Below, piece by piece: positions 34,530 to 47,630 of a stretch of 64,000 nucleotides of DNA (the stretch's first letter is position 1; the number at the start of each line of letters is the position of its first letter). Position numbers and translations under genes: made by a program. Below the pieces are notes generated by a model. It made no database searches and was not told the origin of the DNA. It was given only the letters and a program-made list of their open reading frames with translations. This DNA comes from Alopecurus myosuroides (Eukaryota > Streptophyta > Magnoliopsida > Poales > Poaceae), in contig CM054063.1 in the NCBI GenBank assembly GCA_028641055.1, forward strand, positions 182,596,756 to 182,660,755, written 5' to 3'.

Positions 34530-37500
34530 TGATACGTCTCCAATATATCTATAATTTCTAATGCTCCATGATCATATTTTTCCAATTGCTACTTGTTTTC
34601 TCCCTTATTTATAGCATTTTTATACGTTTTCCAGGACTAACCTATTAACAAGATGCCAAGTGCCAGTTCCATGTTTTCTGCTGTTTTTGGTTTCAGAAAA
34701 GTTGTTCTGCAAACATTCTCGGAATTGGACCCCACAAAGCCCGAAGTTCCTATTTTCCCCGAAAGCATCCAAAACACCGAAGAGGAGTCGAAGACGGGCA
34801 ACAGGGGGGCCACACCATAGGGTGGCGTGCCCCCCTTGGCCCCGCCACCTATGGGTGTGGGGCCCCTGGAGCTCCACCGCCTTTTCCCTTTCGCCTATTT
34901 AAGCCCCCTGGATGGAAAACCCTAAGCACCTGATCAAAATCCCCGAAAAAGTTCCGCAGCCGCCGTCACCGTCAACCCTAGATCAAAAGGGTTCTGAAGC
35001 TGTTTTCCAGCACCCTGCCGGAGAGTAAATCATCACCGGAGGCTTCTACATCACCATGCCTGCCTCCGGAGTGATGCGTGAGTAGTTCATCCCTGGACTA
35101 CGGGTTCGTATCTGTAGCTAGATGGTTGTCTTCTACTCATATGCCTCCATGTTTAGATCTTGTGAGCTGACATCATGATCGAGATTGATCTTATGTAATT
35201 CTATATGCTGTGTTTGCTGGGATCCGATGAATATTGACCTTATGCCAAGTTTATTATAGTCTTTATTTGCATATGTTATTTTTGATCTTGCATGCTTTCC
35301 GTTGTTAGTGGTTGCTCTGGCCAAGTAGTTGCTAGTGACTCCAAGAGGGAGTATTTATGCTTGATAGTGGGTTCATGCCTCCTTGTTGCCTTGCTCGAGT
35401 GACAGAAACGTGAAGGAGGAGGATGTGATGTTTCCATTAGGGAGAAAACAACGGTGAGAGTGTCCGCGTGCATAATCATTGTTTACATTACACACTTTGT
35501 TTAATGCAATTATCTGTTTCTTGCAACTTACACTTTGTTTAATGCAATTATCTGTTTCTTTCCAACTTAATACCTAAGGGGGTTCAGATGATAACCTGAG
35601 GGTGGATTATTAGTCATAGATGCAGATGGATGTCGGTCTATGTATCTTGTTGTAATGCCCGCACTAAATATCATAATAATCTTCATGTCATATTGTGCAC
35701 TACGGTGCAACCTCTATTTTTCAATTGCCCAACGGTAATTTGTGCACCCAGCATGCTATCTTTTATGGAGAGACACCACTAGTGAAACTATGAACCACGG
35801 TCCATTTTTCCACACTGTTAAACAAACCACAACAATTTCCAGCTTTCTTTACTTACTGCAATCATACACTATTTTCCACACTATACGCCTAATCTTTGTT
35901 TTCAGCAAGACCGGTGAGATTGACAACCTCACTGTATCGTTGGGGCAAAGTATTTTGGTTGTGTTGTGTGTAGGTTCCACGTTGTTGCTAACACCAGTGA
36001 AGCGCCAGCACCACCGTCAGTGGCATCAACCTTCCGAAGATTCTCTTTCTTCTACTGGATTGATAACCCTGGTTCTTAACTAAGGGGAAAACTCCTACTG
36101 CTGTGCTCATCACACCCTCCTCTTGGGGTTCCCAGCAACACATAGCAAGGATTTTTATAGCGCCGTTGCCGAGGAGAAGGAAGTCTTCTGGTAAGGGGAG
36201 TCTCTCACTCTCAACCTCTTTATTTTGTTTATTGTGTTGTTTTAATTTTTGTTTTGTTTTTATTCTCTATATTGAAAACACAAAAAAATTAGTTTACTTC
36301 ATAGTTGTTATTTTTGTCTGTACGTTGTTATTTCTCACCAGGTTGATCCCTAAGTTTACCTTGAAAGATTTGCTAGTAGGAAGTGGTTCTATACTTGGAA
36401 AGGACACTATTAAAGAATTCTTTGATCATGTTAGTAAGCATGATAACTTGAAAAAAATCCATAGTAGAACATGCTCCCAATTACGAGACTGCTGCTACTT
36501 CTTTAGTTCACATGATAGAAGCTAGGTTTGTTAACCTCCATCCCATAATGCAACATATGTTCCTCAACTTGAATAACATTTAAGATGTTGAGAAAAGAAA
36601 CTTCATCTTAGAAACTATGCTTAATGAATTTGGAGATGTTGCTATAGAAGCTAGGAAAGTCTTTGATAATTTTAATATGCTTGGATAATGTGTAGACATT
36701 GTTGGTGCTCTAGAAAAAGCTGAATCTAATAATGAAAACAAGGATAAAATACCAATCCCCTTTAAATTAGTAGCTCTGCACGAAGCCCAAGAAAAGAATT
36801 TTGATTGGATTGTTCCTGAGAATTTATTTGATGAAGATAGTAAGCCTAAAAGTACTAAGAGAGGATGCTCTGAAACCCACTTAGATAAAATACAATGCAT
36901 TATTAAAGAATTTCCAAATCTTGATTTGAATGCTTCTTCACTTGAAAATACTTGACTTGATCTTTTAGGCCTAGCTGAAAGGCGTTAAAGAAAAGCGCTA
37001 CCAGGAGACAACCCGTTTTATTTCTCTGTTTTCATTCAGTTTTCCTTAGTTTTTTTTGGAGTGTTTTGCACCTGGGTGTTTTCTATTTCCTTAGCAACCC
37101 CTCTGTATATTTTCTTTTGTGTGTTTGTTGAGCCAAGTAAAGCCTCTAGTGGAAAGTGACACTATATTTCGGATTTCTGCGCAGGAAAGAAATTTCTTCC
37201 GCCCACTGTTAATTCCGTTAAAACTCACATAAAATTCAAAATAACCTGAGATTTTTTGTGCTTAATCCTGAGCTATATACGCAACTTTTCCTAGAAGACC
37301 ACTTTTTGATTGGAGCAACATAAGATTTTTAAAAAAATCGATCTTTACCTGCTATTCTGTTTTGACAGATATCTGTCATTTATCGCATTTGCATCTTAAT
37401 CTCTTTATTTTGGTGTTCTTTTGAGAAAAAGAGTTTTGAAAGAAGTTGTGACAGTAGCTAATGTGTTTTTTAGTGTTATAATTGTGTTGAAACTGAACCA

Positions 37501-37782
37501 TGTGAATTTATTATTTCAATTGCACTAACGTTGCTAATGAAGATTGTGAGAATTTTGATGTGAAGGGCGTTTTCAAGGGTCAAGAGAAGAGGATGATATG
37601 ATGTGATCAAGAAGAGTGAAAATCCTAAGATTGGGGATGCCCCGGTGGTACATACAAGCAAATGCCAATAATACTCAAGCTTCTAAGCTTGGGGATGCCC
37701 AAGGCATTTCGTTCTTCATCAACAAATTATCAGGTCACTTCTAGTGAAACTATATTTTTATTCGGTCGCATCTTATGTGCTT
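34530..37782 (+). mobile_element. Element Z: + strand Sabrina/WHAM-like element, 3' truncated
   Basis: Its 5' LTR occupies 34530 to about 36140 (TGATACGTCTCC...CCCAGCAACA). A primer site (TAGCGCCGTTGCCGAGGA) is at 36158-36175, followed by a leader, a broken ORF and a 3' non-coding region. The element stops at about 37780 without polypurine tract or 3' LTR. The breakpoint shares TGCTTTCC with the LTR fragment it joins. Confidence 0.78.
36340..36954 (+). pseudogene. Unidentified ORF of element Z, not the canonical gag, broken
   Basis: It begins KFTLKDLLVGSGSILGKDT and FFDHVSKHDNLKK, shifts frame near an A run at about 36450-36458, and carries further stops (TAA near 36581, TAA near 36686). Its last residues, ASSLENT before TGA, equal those of the gag-protease of element Y, and the sequence after the stop is shared too. 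Upstream it does not resemble Y gag. It may be an alternative gag or a captured reading frame in a non-autonomous element. Confidence 0.5.
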
Positions 37783-38240
37783 TCCATTGCTAGTGGTTGC
37801 TCTGGCCAAATAGTTGCTAGTGACTCCAAGAGGGAGTATTTATGCTCGATAGTGGGTTCCTGCCTCCTTTTCGCCTGTGAAACGTGATGGGGGAGGATGT
37901 GATGTTGCCACTAGGGAGAAAACAGCGGTGTGAGTGCCCGCGTGTGAGTGCCCGGGGGAGGATGTGTTGTTTTCTCCCGCGTGTGAGTGCTCGAGTGACA
38001 GAAACTCTCCCGTTGTTTTCTCCCTAACAAAGTGTGTAATGTAAGCAATGATTATGCACGCGGGCACTCTCACCGCTGTTTTCTCCCTAATGGCAACATC
38101 ACATCCTCCCCCTTCACGTTTCTGTGACTCGAGCAAGGCAACAAGGAGGAATGAACCCACTATCAAGCATAAATACTCCCTCTTGGAGTCACTAGCAACT
38201 ATTTGGCCAGAGCAACCACTAGCAATGGAAAGCATGCAAG
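37783..38240. repeat. Foldback junction of two LTR fragments
   Basis: 37783-37930 reads as + strand LTR (GGTTGCTCTGGCCAAATAG, GGGAGTATTTATGCTCGATA). The reverse complement of the same stretch lies at about 38060-38240. Short scrambled repeats of GAGTGCCCGCGTG and TGTTTTCTCCC fill the turn (37930-38040). Confidence 0.75.
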
Positions 38241-39002
38241 ATCACAAATAACATATGCAAATAAAGACTATAATCAACTTGGCATAAGTTCAATATTCAT
38301 CGGATCCCGGCAAACACAGCACATAGAGTTACCTAAGAACAATCTCGATCATGTTAGGCAGCTCACGAGATCTAAACATGGAGGCATATGAGGAGCAGAC
38401 AACCATCTAGCTACTGCTATGGACCCGTAGTCCAAGGATGAACTACTCACGCATCACTTCGGAGGCAGGCATGGTGATGGAGAGGCCTCCGGTGTTGATT
38501 TCCTCTCCGTCAGGGTGCTGGGAGACAGCTTCAGAACCCCCCCTGATATAGGGTTGACGACGACGGCGGCTGCGAAACTTTTCGGGATTTTTTATCAGGT
38601 GCCTAGGGTTTTCCATCCCGGGGTAATAAATAGGCAAAAGGGCAGAGGAGGTGGATCCCTGGGGGCCCCACACCACCCCCTGGCGCGGCCAAGGGGTAGG
38701 GCGCGCCACCCCATGGTGTGGGCCCCCTGGTGCCCCTCTTCGACTCCTCTTCGGTTTTCTGGATGCTTCCGGGGAAAATAGGCACTTCGGGCTTTGTGGG
38801 GTCCAATTCCGAGAATATTTTCAGAACAACTTTTTCTGAAATAAAAAACAACAGAAAACAGGGAACTGGCACTTCACATCTTGTTAATAGGTTAGTCCCG
38901 GAAAACGTGTAAAAATGACATAAAGAAGGGAGAAAACATGTAGCAATTGGCATAATATTATCATGGAGCATCAGAAATTATAGATACGTTGGAGACGTAT
39001 CA
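38030..39002 (-). repeat. Partial LTR (L3), 3' LTR of element Y
   Basis: On the - strand it starts TGATACGTCTCC at 39002 and is cut at the foldback near 38030. It shares the CCCACACCA and CATGGTGTGGGCC core with the LTR at 43900-45166, so the two form the LTR pair of Y. The polypurine tract AGCTTGGGGATGCT-like sequence follows at 39003-39019 on the + map. Confidence 0.8.
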
Positions 39003-41747
39003 AGCATCCCCAAGCTTAGTTCCTACTCGTCCTCGAGTTGGTAAACGATAAAACAATAATTTCTGAGGTGACATGCTACTAACATAAACTTGATCATTAT
39101 AATGTAAAAGCATATGTACGCTGGGATCATAGAACTTCAAATACAAACATGATAAATAGAACTTTAATAATAAAGCATAGCAATTACTTTTCATCATGAA
39201 GAGTATCTCAAATAAAGGATCATGAATAATAATGCAAAGAAATATAAACGTTTGTTTCAGGTATAGAGAAAGCATGGCAAAGTGATATTTCGCTAGTCCT
39301 TAAGAGTGGGGAAAAACATAAATGCCAGGACACCTTCAAAGTTCATGAGGAAGACTAGAGCAAATAATTTAAGAACAAACAATATCACATCATGAAGCAA
39401 TTATTGGTGTTTATGGAACAAATGCACATAGAACTCAGAATGGCAAAATGCTCTCACAACTGTGCATAAAGTTAGAAGATGGAGACTCAACATAAAAGTA
39501 AAAGAAAGGCCCTTCGCGGAGGGAAGCAGGGATCACTCATCTGCTAGAGCTTTTTATTTCATTAAACAAAGGTATTAAAAGTTTGACACTCCTCCCATCC
39601 ATCTTTCACAAACCATGGCTAACCGAATCCTCGGGTGCCTGCCAACAATCACATACCGTGGAGGAGTGTCTATATTTTAGGAGATGTATGCTAATGTCAA
39701 CGAATGGTAAACAGAAAATACAGTACGTCACAAGCCAGCTGGATTCACAAGAGAGGCTCCCATGTGAAGGATGCATCTGGGTAGAAGGTCATCCCTCTTT
39801 CTCTTTTGTTTACACAATTATGCTTTGACTGATAAATCAGGGGCAAAATAGTGAAGAGATTTTGTGTGTATTAATTTGGGGCTGGGCACCCCGCTGCCAG
39901 CTCTTCTATCATTTGGATAAGCGGATGAAGCCACTAGTACAGGGTGTGAAATCCAATCAACAAGTGAGATAAAGATTCTCCATTGACGTCCACATGAGAA
40001 AAAACAGTAACATAAAGCAGGAGTAGTTTTGAAAGTTTTAAAGGTAACACATGAGCAATTTACTTTGGAGTGGCAGTTAAGTACCACATGTAGGTAGGTA
40101 TGGTGGACACAATAGGGAAAAAACTTTGGTTTAAGGGAGTTGGATGCACGATTAGAGATCGTACTCAGTACAGGTGGATGCTAGCAAAAGACTGGGAGCG
40201 ACAAATCAAGAGAGCATAAGAGCCATAATCATGCACAACGACATAAACATCATTAATTAATGCATAAGCGGTATCACAAGTTCAAAAACTAAGTGGTCAT
40301 GGAGGCTATTTGGGACTGGTTCATAGTCATAAACATGGTGTGAGAATGCGCCAAGTCAACTAAATAAAACATTCGAAAGAGAATACCATAAATTTATGCT
40401 TTACTATGACAAGAACAACTCATGAATCTTTCAATGGCATATTAAACACTCTCAGATATTTGAGGCTATTCATGCTACTCAATATCCACAAGGATTTAAA
40501 AATAAAATAACATTTATCATTGCATGAAAAAGTTCTGGCCGCAGTCTATACAAACTTCTACTTGCACTCTTATAAATTCTACTTCAAGCAAAAATTATTT
40601 TTCCCAACAAGCACCATACAAGATATGTTTTAACAAAAATACTCTTTATGATAAAGCAAGCAAACATGAGAGTACTTACATAACACTACTAAAACTAACA
40701 GCTCTGATAAGAGATGCATGCAAAACAGGAGCTAAATAAATGCAGCAGCTAGACAAAGATTAAGATACAAAGTATTCCCATGAAAAAGCGGAGCGTGTCA
40801 CTCTCCAATAAAAGAATGATGGGGTCCAACCTAGCTTATTGCAAAAATAAAAATAAACTGAAATAAAAACAAACTGAAAGCAAAAATAAAAGACGCTCCA
40901 AGTAAATCACATAAGATGTGACCGAATAAAAATATAGTTTCACTAGAAGTGACCTGATAATTTGTCGATGAATAAGGGGATGCCTTGGGCATCCGCAAGC
41001 TTAGACGCTTGAGTCTTCTTGGAATTTGCTGGGATGTACCACCGGGGCATAACCAAGATTAAGCTCTTCACTCTTCTTTATCACGTCATATCATCCTCTT
41101 CTCTTGACCCTTGAAAACTTCCTTCACACCAAACTTCTCACAATCTTCATTAGCAACGTTTGTGCAATCGAAATAATAAATTCACATGGTTCAGTTTCAA
41201 CACATTCCTAACACTCAAATACACATTATCTACTGTCACAACTTCTTTTAAAACTCATTTTCTCTAAAGAACACCAAAAGAAAGAGATTAAGATACGAAT
41301 GCAATTATTGGCAGAAATCTGTCAAAACAGGACGCGGGTAAAGATGATTTTTGTCGAAAGTATTCTGTTGATCAAATAAAAAAGTGGTCAACTAAGAAGA
41401 GTTGCGTATACGCCCAGCATTACGCGCAAAAAAACTCAGGTCATTTTGACTTTTCTGTGATTTTATACGGAATAATGATTTTATACGGAATAAACAATGG
41501 ACAACACAAATCTGTTTCCTGCGCAGAAATCTGAAATATAGCCTCAACTTTCCACTAGAGGCTTTAATTGGCTCAACAAAAAAACAAAATAAGGGATACA
41601 GAGGGGTTGCTAAGGAATTAGAAAACACACAGGTGCAAAGCACACAAAAGAAAACGAAGAAAAACGGGTTGAAAACGGAGAAAGAAAACGGGTTGTCTCC
41701 CGGTAGCGCTTTTCTTTAACGCCTTTCAGCTAGGCATAGAAAGCAAC
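39003..41747 (-). other. Long non-coding 3' region of element Y
   Basis: About 2.7 kb without coding signal between the protease stop and the polypurine tract. 40690-41747 is paralleled by 45580-46620 in element X. Confidence 0.7.
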
Positions 41748-43833
41748 TCAAGTATTTTCAAGTGAAGAAGCATCAACATAATAACTTGCTCTAATAATAG
41801 AGTCAAAATTTAGCTTCATCCTCTTTCTAGGAAAGTTTTCCATAACTTTGTTGAGTGGGAATTGATATTTAATACTCCCCTCTTTCATATCAATAACAGC
41901 ATCAACAATTCTAAGAAAAGGTCTTCCCAAAACAATAGGACAAGAAGCATTGCATTCAATGTTCATAACAACAAAATCAACAGGGACAAGGTTATTGTTA
42001 ACCATAATAAGAACATCATCAATTCTACCAAGAGGTTTCTTCTTAGCATTATCAGCAAGATGAACATCCAAATAACAGTGTTCCAACGATGGTAGATCAA
42101 GCATATCATAAAGCTTTTGAGGCATAAAAGAGATACTAGCACCAAGATCACAGAAAGCATTGCAATCAAAATCAGTTACTTTTATCTTCATGATAGGCTC
42201 CCAACCATCATCTAATTTCCTAGGGATAGATGTCTCAAGTTTCAGCTTTTCTTCCCTAACTTTCATGAGAGCATTGGTAATATGTTTAGTAAAGGCCATA
42301 TTCATGGCACTATCATTGGGACTTCTAGCAAGATTTTGTAGGAACATACTAAATTCAGAGATATTGCAATCATCAAAATCAATGTTATTATCATCAAAAG
42401 TAATGGGACCATTATCTCCCACATCTCTAAAAATTTCGGCACTTTTATTAGAAGCAGTTTCAGAAAATTGAGGCAATTTAGCACGTTTCACCGAAGGGGT
42501 GGAGTCTTTGTTAACACCAACTACTTTACCATTGATAGTAGGAGGTTTACTAGTACTTGGAGCTTCAGTTTTACTAGTGGTAGTGATTGTGCAAACTCTA
42601 GCAATATTATTCTTTCTAAAATTCATCTTCTCTTTCCCACCTAGCACGTAATTCAGCCATCAACCTAACATTATTATCAATTCGAACTTGGATGACATTC
42701 AAAGTTTTACTTTCTTTAACATCATGTGGCAAAACCTTCAGTTTTAGAAAATCAACATCAATAGCTAGGCTATCTACTTTAGAGGCAAGAACATCTATTT
42801 CACCAAGCTTTTCTTCAACAGATTTATTAAAAACAGTTTGTGTGCTAATAAATTCTCTAAGCATGTTTTTAAGATCATAGGTAGAGATTTTATTTTTATT
42901 GTAGGAATTTCCATAAGAATTACCATAACCATTATTAGGAGGATAGGGCTTATAATTGTTTCCACAAAAATTATTTCTATAAGCATTGTTGTTAAAATTA
43001 TAATTTCTAATAAATTTCACATCAACATGCTCTTCTTGAGCAACCAAAGAGGCTAAAGGAACATTATTTGGATCAACTTGAGCTTTACCATTAACGAGCA
43101 TAGACATAATAGCATCAAGCCTTTCACTCAAAGAGGAGGTTTCCTCAACAGAATTTACCTTCTTACCTTGTGGAGCACTCTAAGTATACCACTCTGAGTA
43201 ATTTATCATCATATCATCAAGAAGCTTTGTTGCATTTCCCAAAGTGATGGACATAAAGGTACCTCCAGCAGCTGAATCCAATAGGTTCCTTGAGGAGAAA
43301 TTCAGTCCCGCATAAAAAGTTTGTATAATCATCCAAGTAGTAAGTCCATGAGTGGGACTATTCTTCACCATAGTTTTCATTCTTTCCCAAGCTTTAGCAA
43401 CATGTTCATTATAAAATTGTTTAAAATTCATTATGTCACTTCTCAGGGATATAATCTTAGGAGGAGGATAATATTTTCCAATGAAAGCATCTTTACACTT
43501 AGTCCATGAATCAATACTATTTCTAGGCAAAGATAGCAACAATTCTTTAGCTTTTCCTCTCAAAGAGAAAGGGAATAATTTCAGTTTAATAATATCTCCA
43601 TCCACCTCTTTATATTTTTGCATCTCACATAGTTCAACAAAATTATTAAGGTCAACAGTAGCATCATCAGTACTAACACCAGAAAATTTCTCTTTCATAA
43701 CAAGATTTAATAAAGCAGATTTAATTTCATATAAAGCAGCAATAGGAGCAGGTGGAGCAATAGGTCTACAAATAAAATCATTGTTGTTTGTTCTAGTGAA
43801 GTCACACAACTTAGTATTCTCAGAGGAACTCAT
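41748..43833 (-). pseudogene. Gag-protease polyprotein of element Y, one stop and one frameshift
   Basis: ATG at 43833 opens MSSSENTKLCDFTRTNNND. Residues about 90-200 are a retrotransposon gag domain (IDSWTKCKDAFIGKYYP, AKAWERMK, ETFYAGL-type motif). A TAG at 43182-43180 follows WYT, and the same frame continues with an Asn/Tyr-rich stretch and predicted coiled coil to about 42616. A loss of bases near 42620 shifts the frame. The last part (42647-41748) is an aspartic-protease-like domain with CDLGASISFMPQKLYDML and IVLGRPFL; the catalytic triplet is DLG rather than DTG or DSG. It ends ASSLENT and stop. There is no pol. A related broken copy lies in element E. Confidence 0.85.
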
Positions 43834-43879
43834 TTTAGCAAAATAACAGCAAGCAAATAAATAACAGCTATAAAGTAAA

Positions 43880-45166
43880 CTAATGGTGTCTCTCCATAAG
43901 AAAATCATTGTTGTTTAACACTGTAAGAAAATGGATCGGGTTCATAGGTTCACTAGTGGTGTCTCTCCATAAAAGATAGCATGCTGGGTGAACAAATTAC
44001 AGCTGGGCAATTGACAAATAAAGGTTGCACCGTAGTGCACATTCATGACATGATGACTACTATGATATTTAGTGCGGGCATTACAATTATATACATAGAC
44101 CGTAATCCAACTGCATCTATGACTAATAATCCACCCTCAGGTTATCATCCAAACCCCCTTAGGTATTAAGTTGCAAGTAATAGATAACTGCATTAAAAAA
44201 AGTGTGTAATGTAAGCAATGATTGTACACGCGGGCACTCACCCTGATGTTTTCTCCGCAGTGGCAACAACACATCCTCCCCCGTCACGTTTCTGTCAGTC
44301 GAGCACAGGCGAAAAGGAGGCATGAACCCACTATCGAGCATAAATACTCCCTCTTGGAGTCACTAGCAACTACTTGGCCAGAGCAACCACTAGCAACGGA
44401 AAGCATGCAAGATCACAAATAGCATATGCAATAAAGACTATAATCAGCTTGGCATAAGTTCAATATTCATCAAATCCCAGCAAACACAGCACATAGAGTT
44501 ACATAAGAACAATCTCGATCATGTTAGGCAGCTCACGAGATCTAAACATGGAGGCATATGAGGAGGAGACAACCATCTAGCTACTGATATGGACCCGTAG
44601 TCCAAGGATGAACTACTCACGCATCACTCCGGAGGCAGGCATGGTGATGGAGAGGCCTCCGGTGATGATTCCCTCTTCGGAAGGGTGTCAGGAGACAGCT
44701 TTAGAACCCCCATGATCTAGGGTTGACGACGACGGCGGCTGCGGAACTTTTCGGCGATTTTTTATCATGTGCCTAGGGGTTTCCATCCGGGGGAATAAAT
44801 AGGCGAAAGGGCAGAGGCGGTAGATCTATGGGGGCCCCACACCACCACCTGGCGTGGCCAAGGGGGCGCGCCACCCCATGGTGTGGGCCCCCTGGTGCCC
44901 CTCTTCGACTCCTCTTCGGTCTTCTGGATGCTTCCGGGGAAAATAGGTACTTCGGGCTTTGTGGGGTCCAATTCCGAGAATATTTCCAGAACAACTTTTC
45001 TGAAATAAAAAATGGCATAATACAGGGAACTGGCACTTGGCATCTTGTTAATAGGTTAGTCCCGGAAAACGTGTAAAAATGACATAAAGAAGGGAGAAAA
45101 CATGTAGCAATTGGCATAATATTATCATGGAGCATCAGAAATTATACATACGTTGGAGACGTATCA
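43880..45166 (-). repeat. Partial LTR (L4), 5' LTR of element Y
   Basis: Starts TGATACGTCTCC at 45166 and loses similarity near 43905. Beyond it a short piece repeats GGTGTCTCTCCATAAGA and then abuts the gag leader. About 300 bp of LTR end and primer site are deleted. Confidence 0.75.
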
Positions 45167-47630
45167 GCAAGCAAATCATGTTTACAAGGCACAATGCAAA
45201 TAACTCCAAGAGGGTCTGTGGCAGTGACAAGTCACTGTTAGGTACCCCGACCGTAGCACGTAACAAAAGGCCGATCAGAAATGCATCACTCGTAGCAATC
45301 ATATACCATTGTTTCTATCAGCTAGTAATTTAAGTGTGGCACAGTTTCAAGTTTCTTAGACCAAACATTAAAATATTATACTTATTAGTCCTTCCTGTTT
45401 ATCCATTAAGCAAATTAATATCTCAAAACAACAACAGTGATTCAAGTGAAGCAGTTTAGTGATCTACAAGACCATGCTTATTTTTCCCTTATACCAACTA
45501 CCACATAAGCATTTCTATTCTCGACCAAGCACATATATGAGACAACAAAAACTCTCTCTAAGCATATAGCAATGATAACTAGAGAGTACTAACAACCCGA
45601 AATAAGAGATGAATGCAAAACATGAGCTAAATAAATGCAACAGCCAGACAAAGATTAAGAATACAAAGTATTCCCATGAAAAAACAGAGTGTGTCACTCT
45701 CCAATAAAAGAATGCTGGGGTCCAACCAAGCTTATTGCAAAAATAAAAACAACTGAAAGGAAAAAAAAAGACGCTCCAAGTGAAGCACATAAGATGTGAC
45801 CGAATAAAAATATAGTTTCACTAGAAGTGACCTGATAATTTGTCGATGAAGAAGGGGATGCCTTGGGTATCCCCAAGCTTAGACGCTTGAGTCTTCTTGG
45901 AATTTGCGGGGATGTACCTCCGGGTCATCCCCAAGTTTAGGCTCTTCACTCTTCTTGATCACGTCATATCATCCTCTTCTCTTGACCCTTGAAAACTTCC
46001 TTCACACTAAACTTCTCACAATCTTCATTAGCAACGTTAGTGCAATCGAAATAATAAATTCACATGGTTCAGTTTCAACACAATCCTAACACTCATAAAC
46101 ACATTATCTACTGTCACAACTTATTTTAAAACTCTTTTTCTCAAAAGAACACCAAAAGAAAGAGATTAAGATGCACATGCAATTATTGGCAGAAATTTGT
46201 CAAAACAGGACAGCAGGTAAAGATGATTTTTTTAGAAAATCTATGTTGCTCAAATAAAAAAATGTTCAACTGACAAAACTTGCGTATGTAGCCCAGTATT
46301 ACACACAAAAAAACTCAGGTCATTTTGATATTTCTGTGATTTTATACGAATTTAACAGTGGACAACAGCAATCTGTTTCCTGCGCATAAATCCGAAATAT
46401 AGTCTCAACTTCCCACTAGAGGCTTTACTTGGCTCAACAAAGACACAAAAAAAAGATACATAGGGGTTGCTAAGGAAATATAAAACACCCAGGTGCAAAG
46501 CACACAGAAAGAAACAACGGAAAACGGGTTGAAAACGGAGAAACAAAACGGGTTGTCTCCCAGTAGCGCTTTTCTTTAACACCTTTCAGCTAGGCATAGA
46601 AAGCAACTCAAGTATTTTCAAGTGAAGCATTCAAATCACTACCAAGAAGTCACCTTTGACTCCTCTTACCCTTCTTCTTGGGTTTGGAGAATATGTGTCC
46701 ACAACCTGGTGCGAAGGCAAAATTTAACGTACCTTTCCCCACATCTATTACTGTCCCCAGGAGTTTCAGCAAGGACCTTCCAAGTGTAATTTGTCCTTCT
46801 CCTACCTATTCAATAACAAGATAATCGGTGGATACTGTCCTTCCCATGATTTTTTTAAACACTCCCTCAGCTATCCCAATGGGCAAAACAGCGGTATTAT
46901 TGATAAGCGGTATTTCTTCTCCCCCTTCAGAAAGTTTCCAAAGATTCAAAGACTCGTAAATATTTTTAGGCATAAGTCAAAATTCAGTCATAATGTTGCA
47001 ATGAGCATGAAAATTTTCGCCATTTATAACAACTTTTACTGTAGGGATCCACATTGAAGATTCAAAGTTTATTGGCACATAATCATAGTAAGCACAATTG
47101 CACAAATCTGGTTATAGACTTCTTTTAAACATGATATATTTGTCTCAAGAGTATTTAATCTAGCCTGAAAGCTCACAAGGGATGAATCAAATTTACTAGT
47201 TGAGCTAGAAGTTGCAATCAACTTTTTAATGGTATTAAGAGCTTGATCCCCATCACAACGCGGGAAGTCTCCTCCTACTGTAGAGTCTAAAGCATATCTA
47301 TAGCAAAGAACAAGACCAAAGTAAAAACTACTAAGAAATAAATTCAGGGTCATCATGGGTTCAGTTTTACTATAAGAATAAAAAAATCCTAGACCAAGCT
47401 TCCTTGAAACTCTCCTCACCCCTTGCTTGAAAGTGAATATTATTTCTTCCGGTGACAGGAACAAAACTAGACATAAAAGCAAGCAATAAAAAATAACAGC
47501 TATGAAGTAACCTATTTTTTTTTGTGTTTTTGATATAAAGAAGCAAAACAATACAAAAAATAAAAACAAGACAATAAACAAAATAAAGAGGTTGAGAGTG
47601 AGAGACTCCCCTTGCCAGAAGACTTCTTTC
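45167..47630 (-). mobile_element. Element X internal region: non-coding 3' part, broken protease and gag
   Basis: 45580-46620 matches the 3' region of Y. 46640-47058 reads as a protease remnant (LMPKNIYESLNLW, LGRSLLKLLGTVIDVGKGT) with at least two stops. 47069-47500 is a gag remnant (SSFYFGLVLCYRYALDSTV, GGDFPRCDGDQALNTIKKLI). The leader lies at 47500-47630. The gag type differs from that of Y. Right of 45166 there is no polypurine tract, so the Y LTR sits within X. Confidence 0.7.
46640..47500 (-). pseudogene. Degenerate gag-protease of element X
   Basis: Two separate blocks of coding similarity on the - strand. The gag part (47500-47069) includes a conserved CYRYALDSTVGGDF segment ahead of a coiled coil (SLVSFQARLNTLETNISCLK). 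The protease part (46960-46650) has stops after MTEF and after YLVIE and lacks a recognisable active-site triad. No pol follows. Confidence 0.65.

Larger units (their letters stand above)
38030..45166 (-). mobile_element. Element Y: Sabrina/WHAM-like, gag-protease only, deleted 5' leader
   Basis: In element order (high to low coordinates): 5' LTR 45166 to about 43900, gag-protease 43833-41748, long non-coding 3' region 41747-39020, polypurine tract, 3' LTR. The end of the 5' LTR, the primer site and the leader are missing. No RT, RNase H or integrase is present anywhere in it, so it could only have moved with help. Confidence 0.78.
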
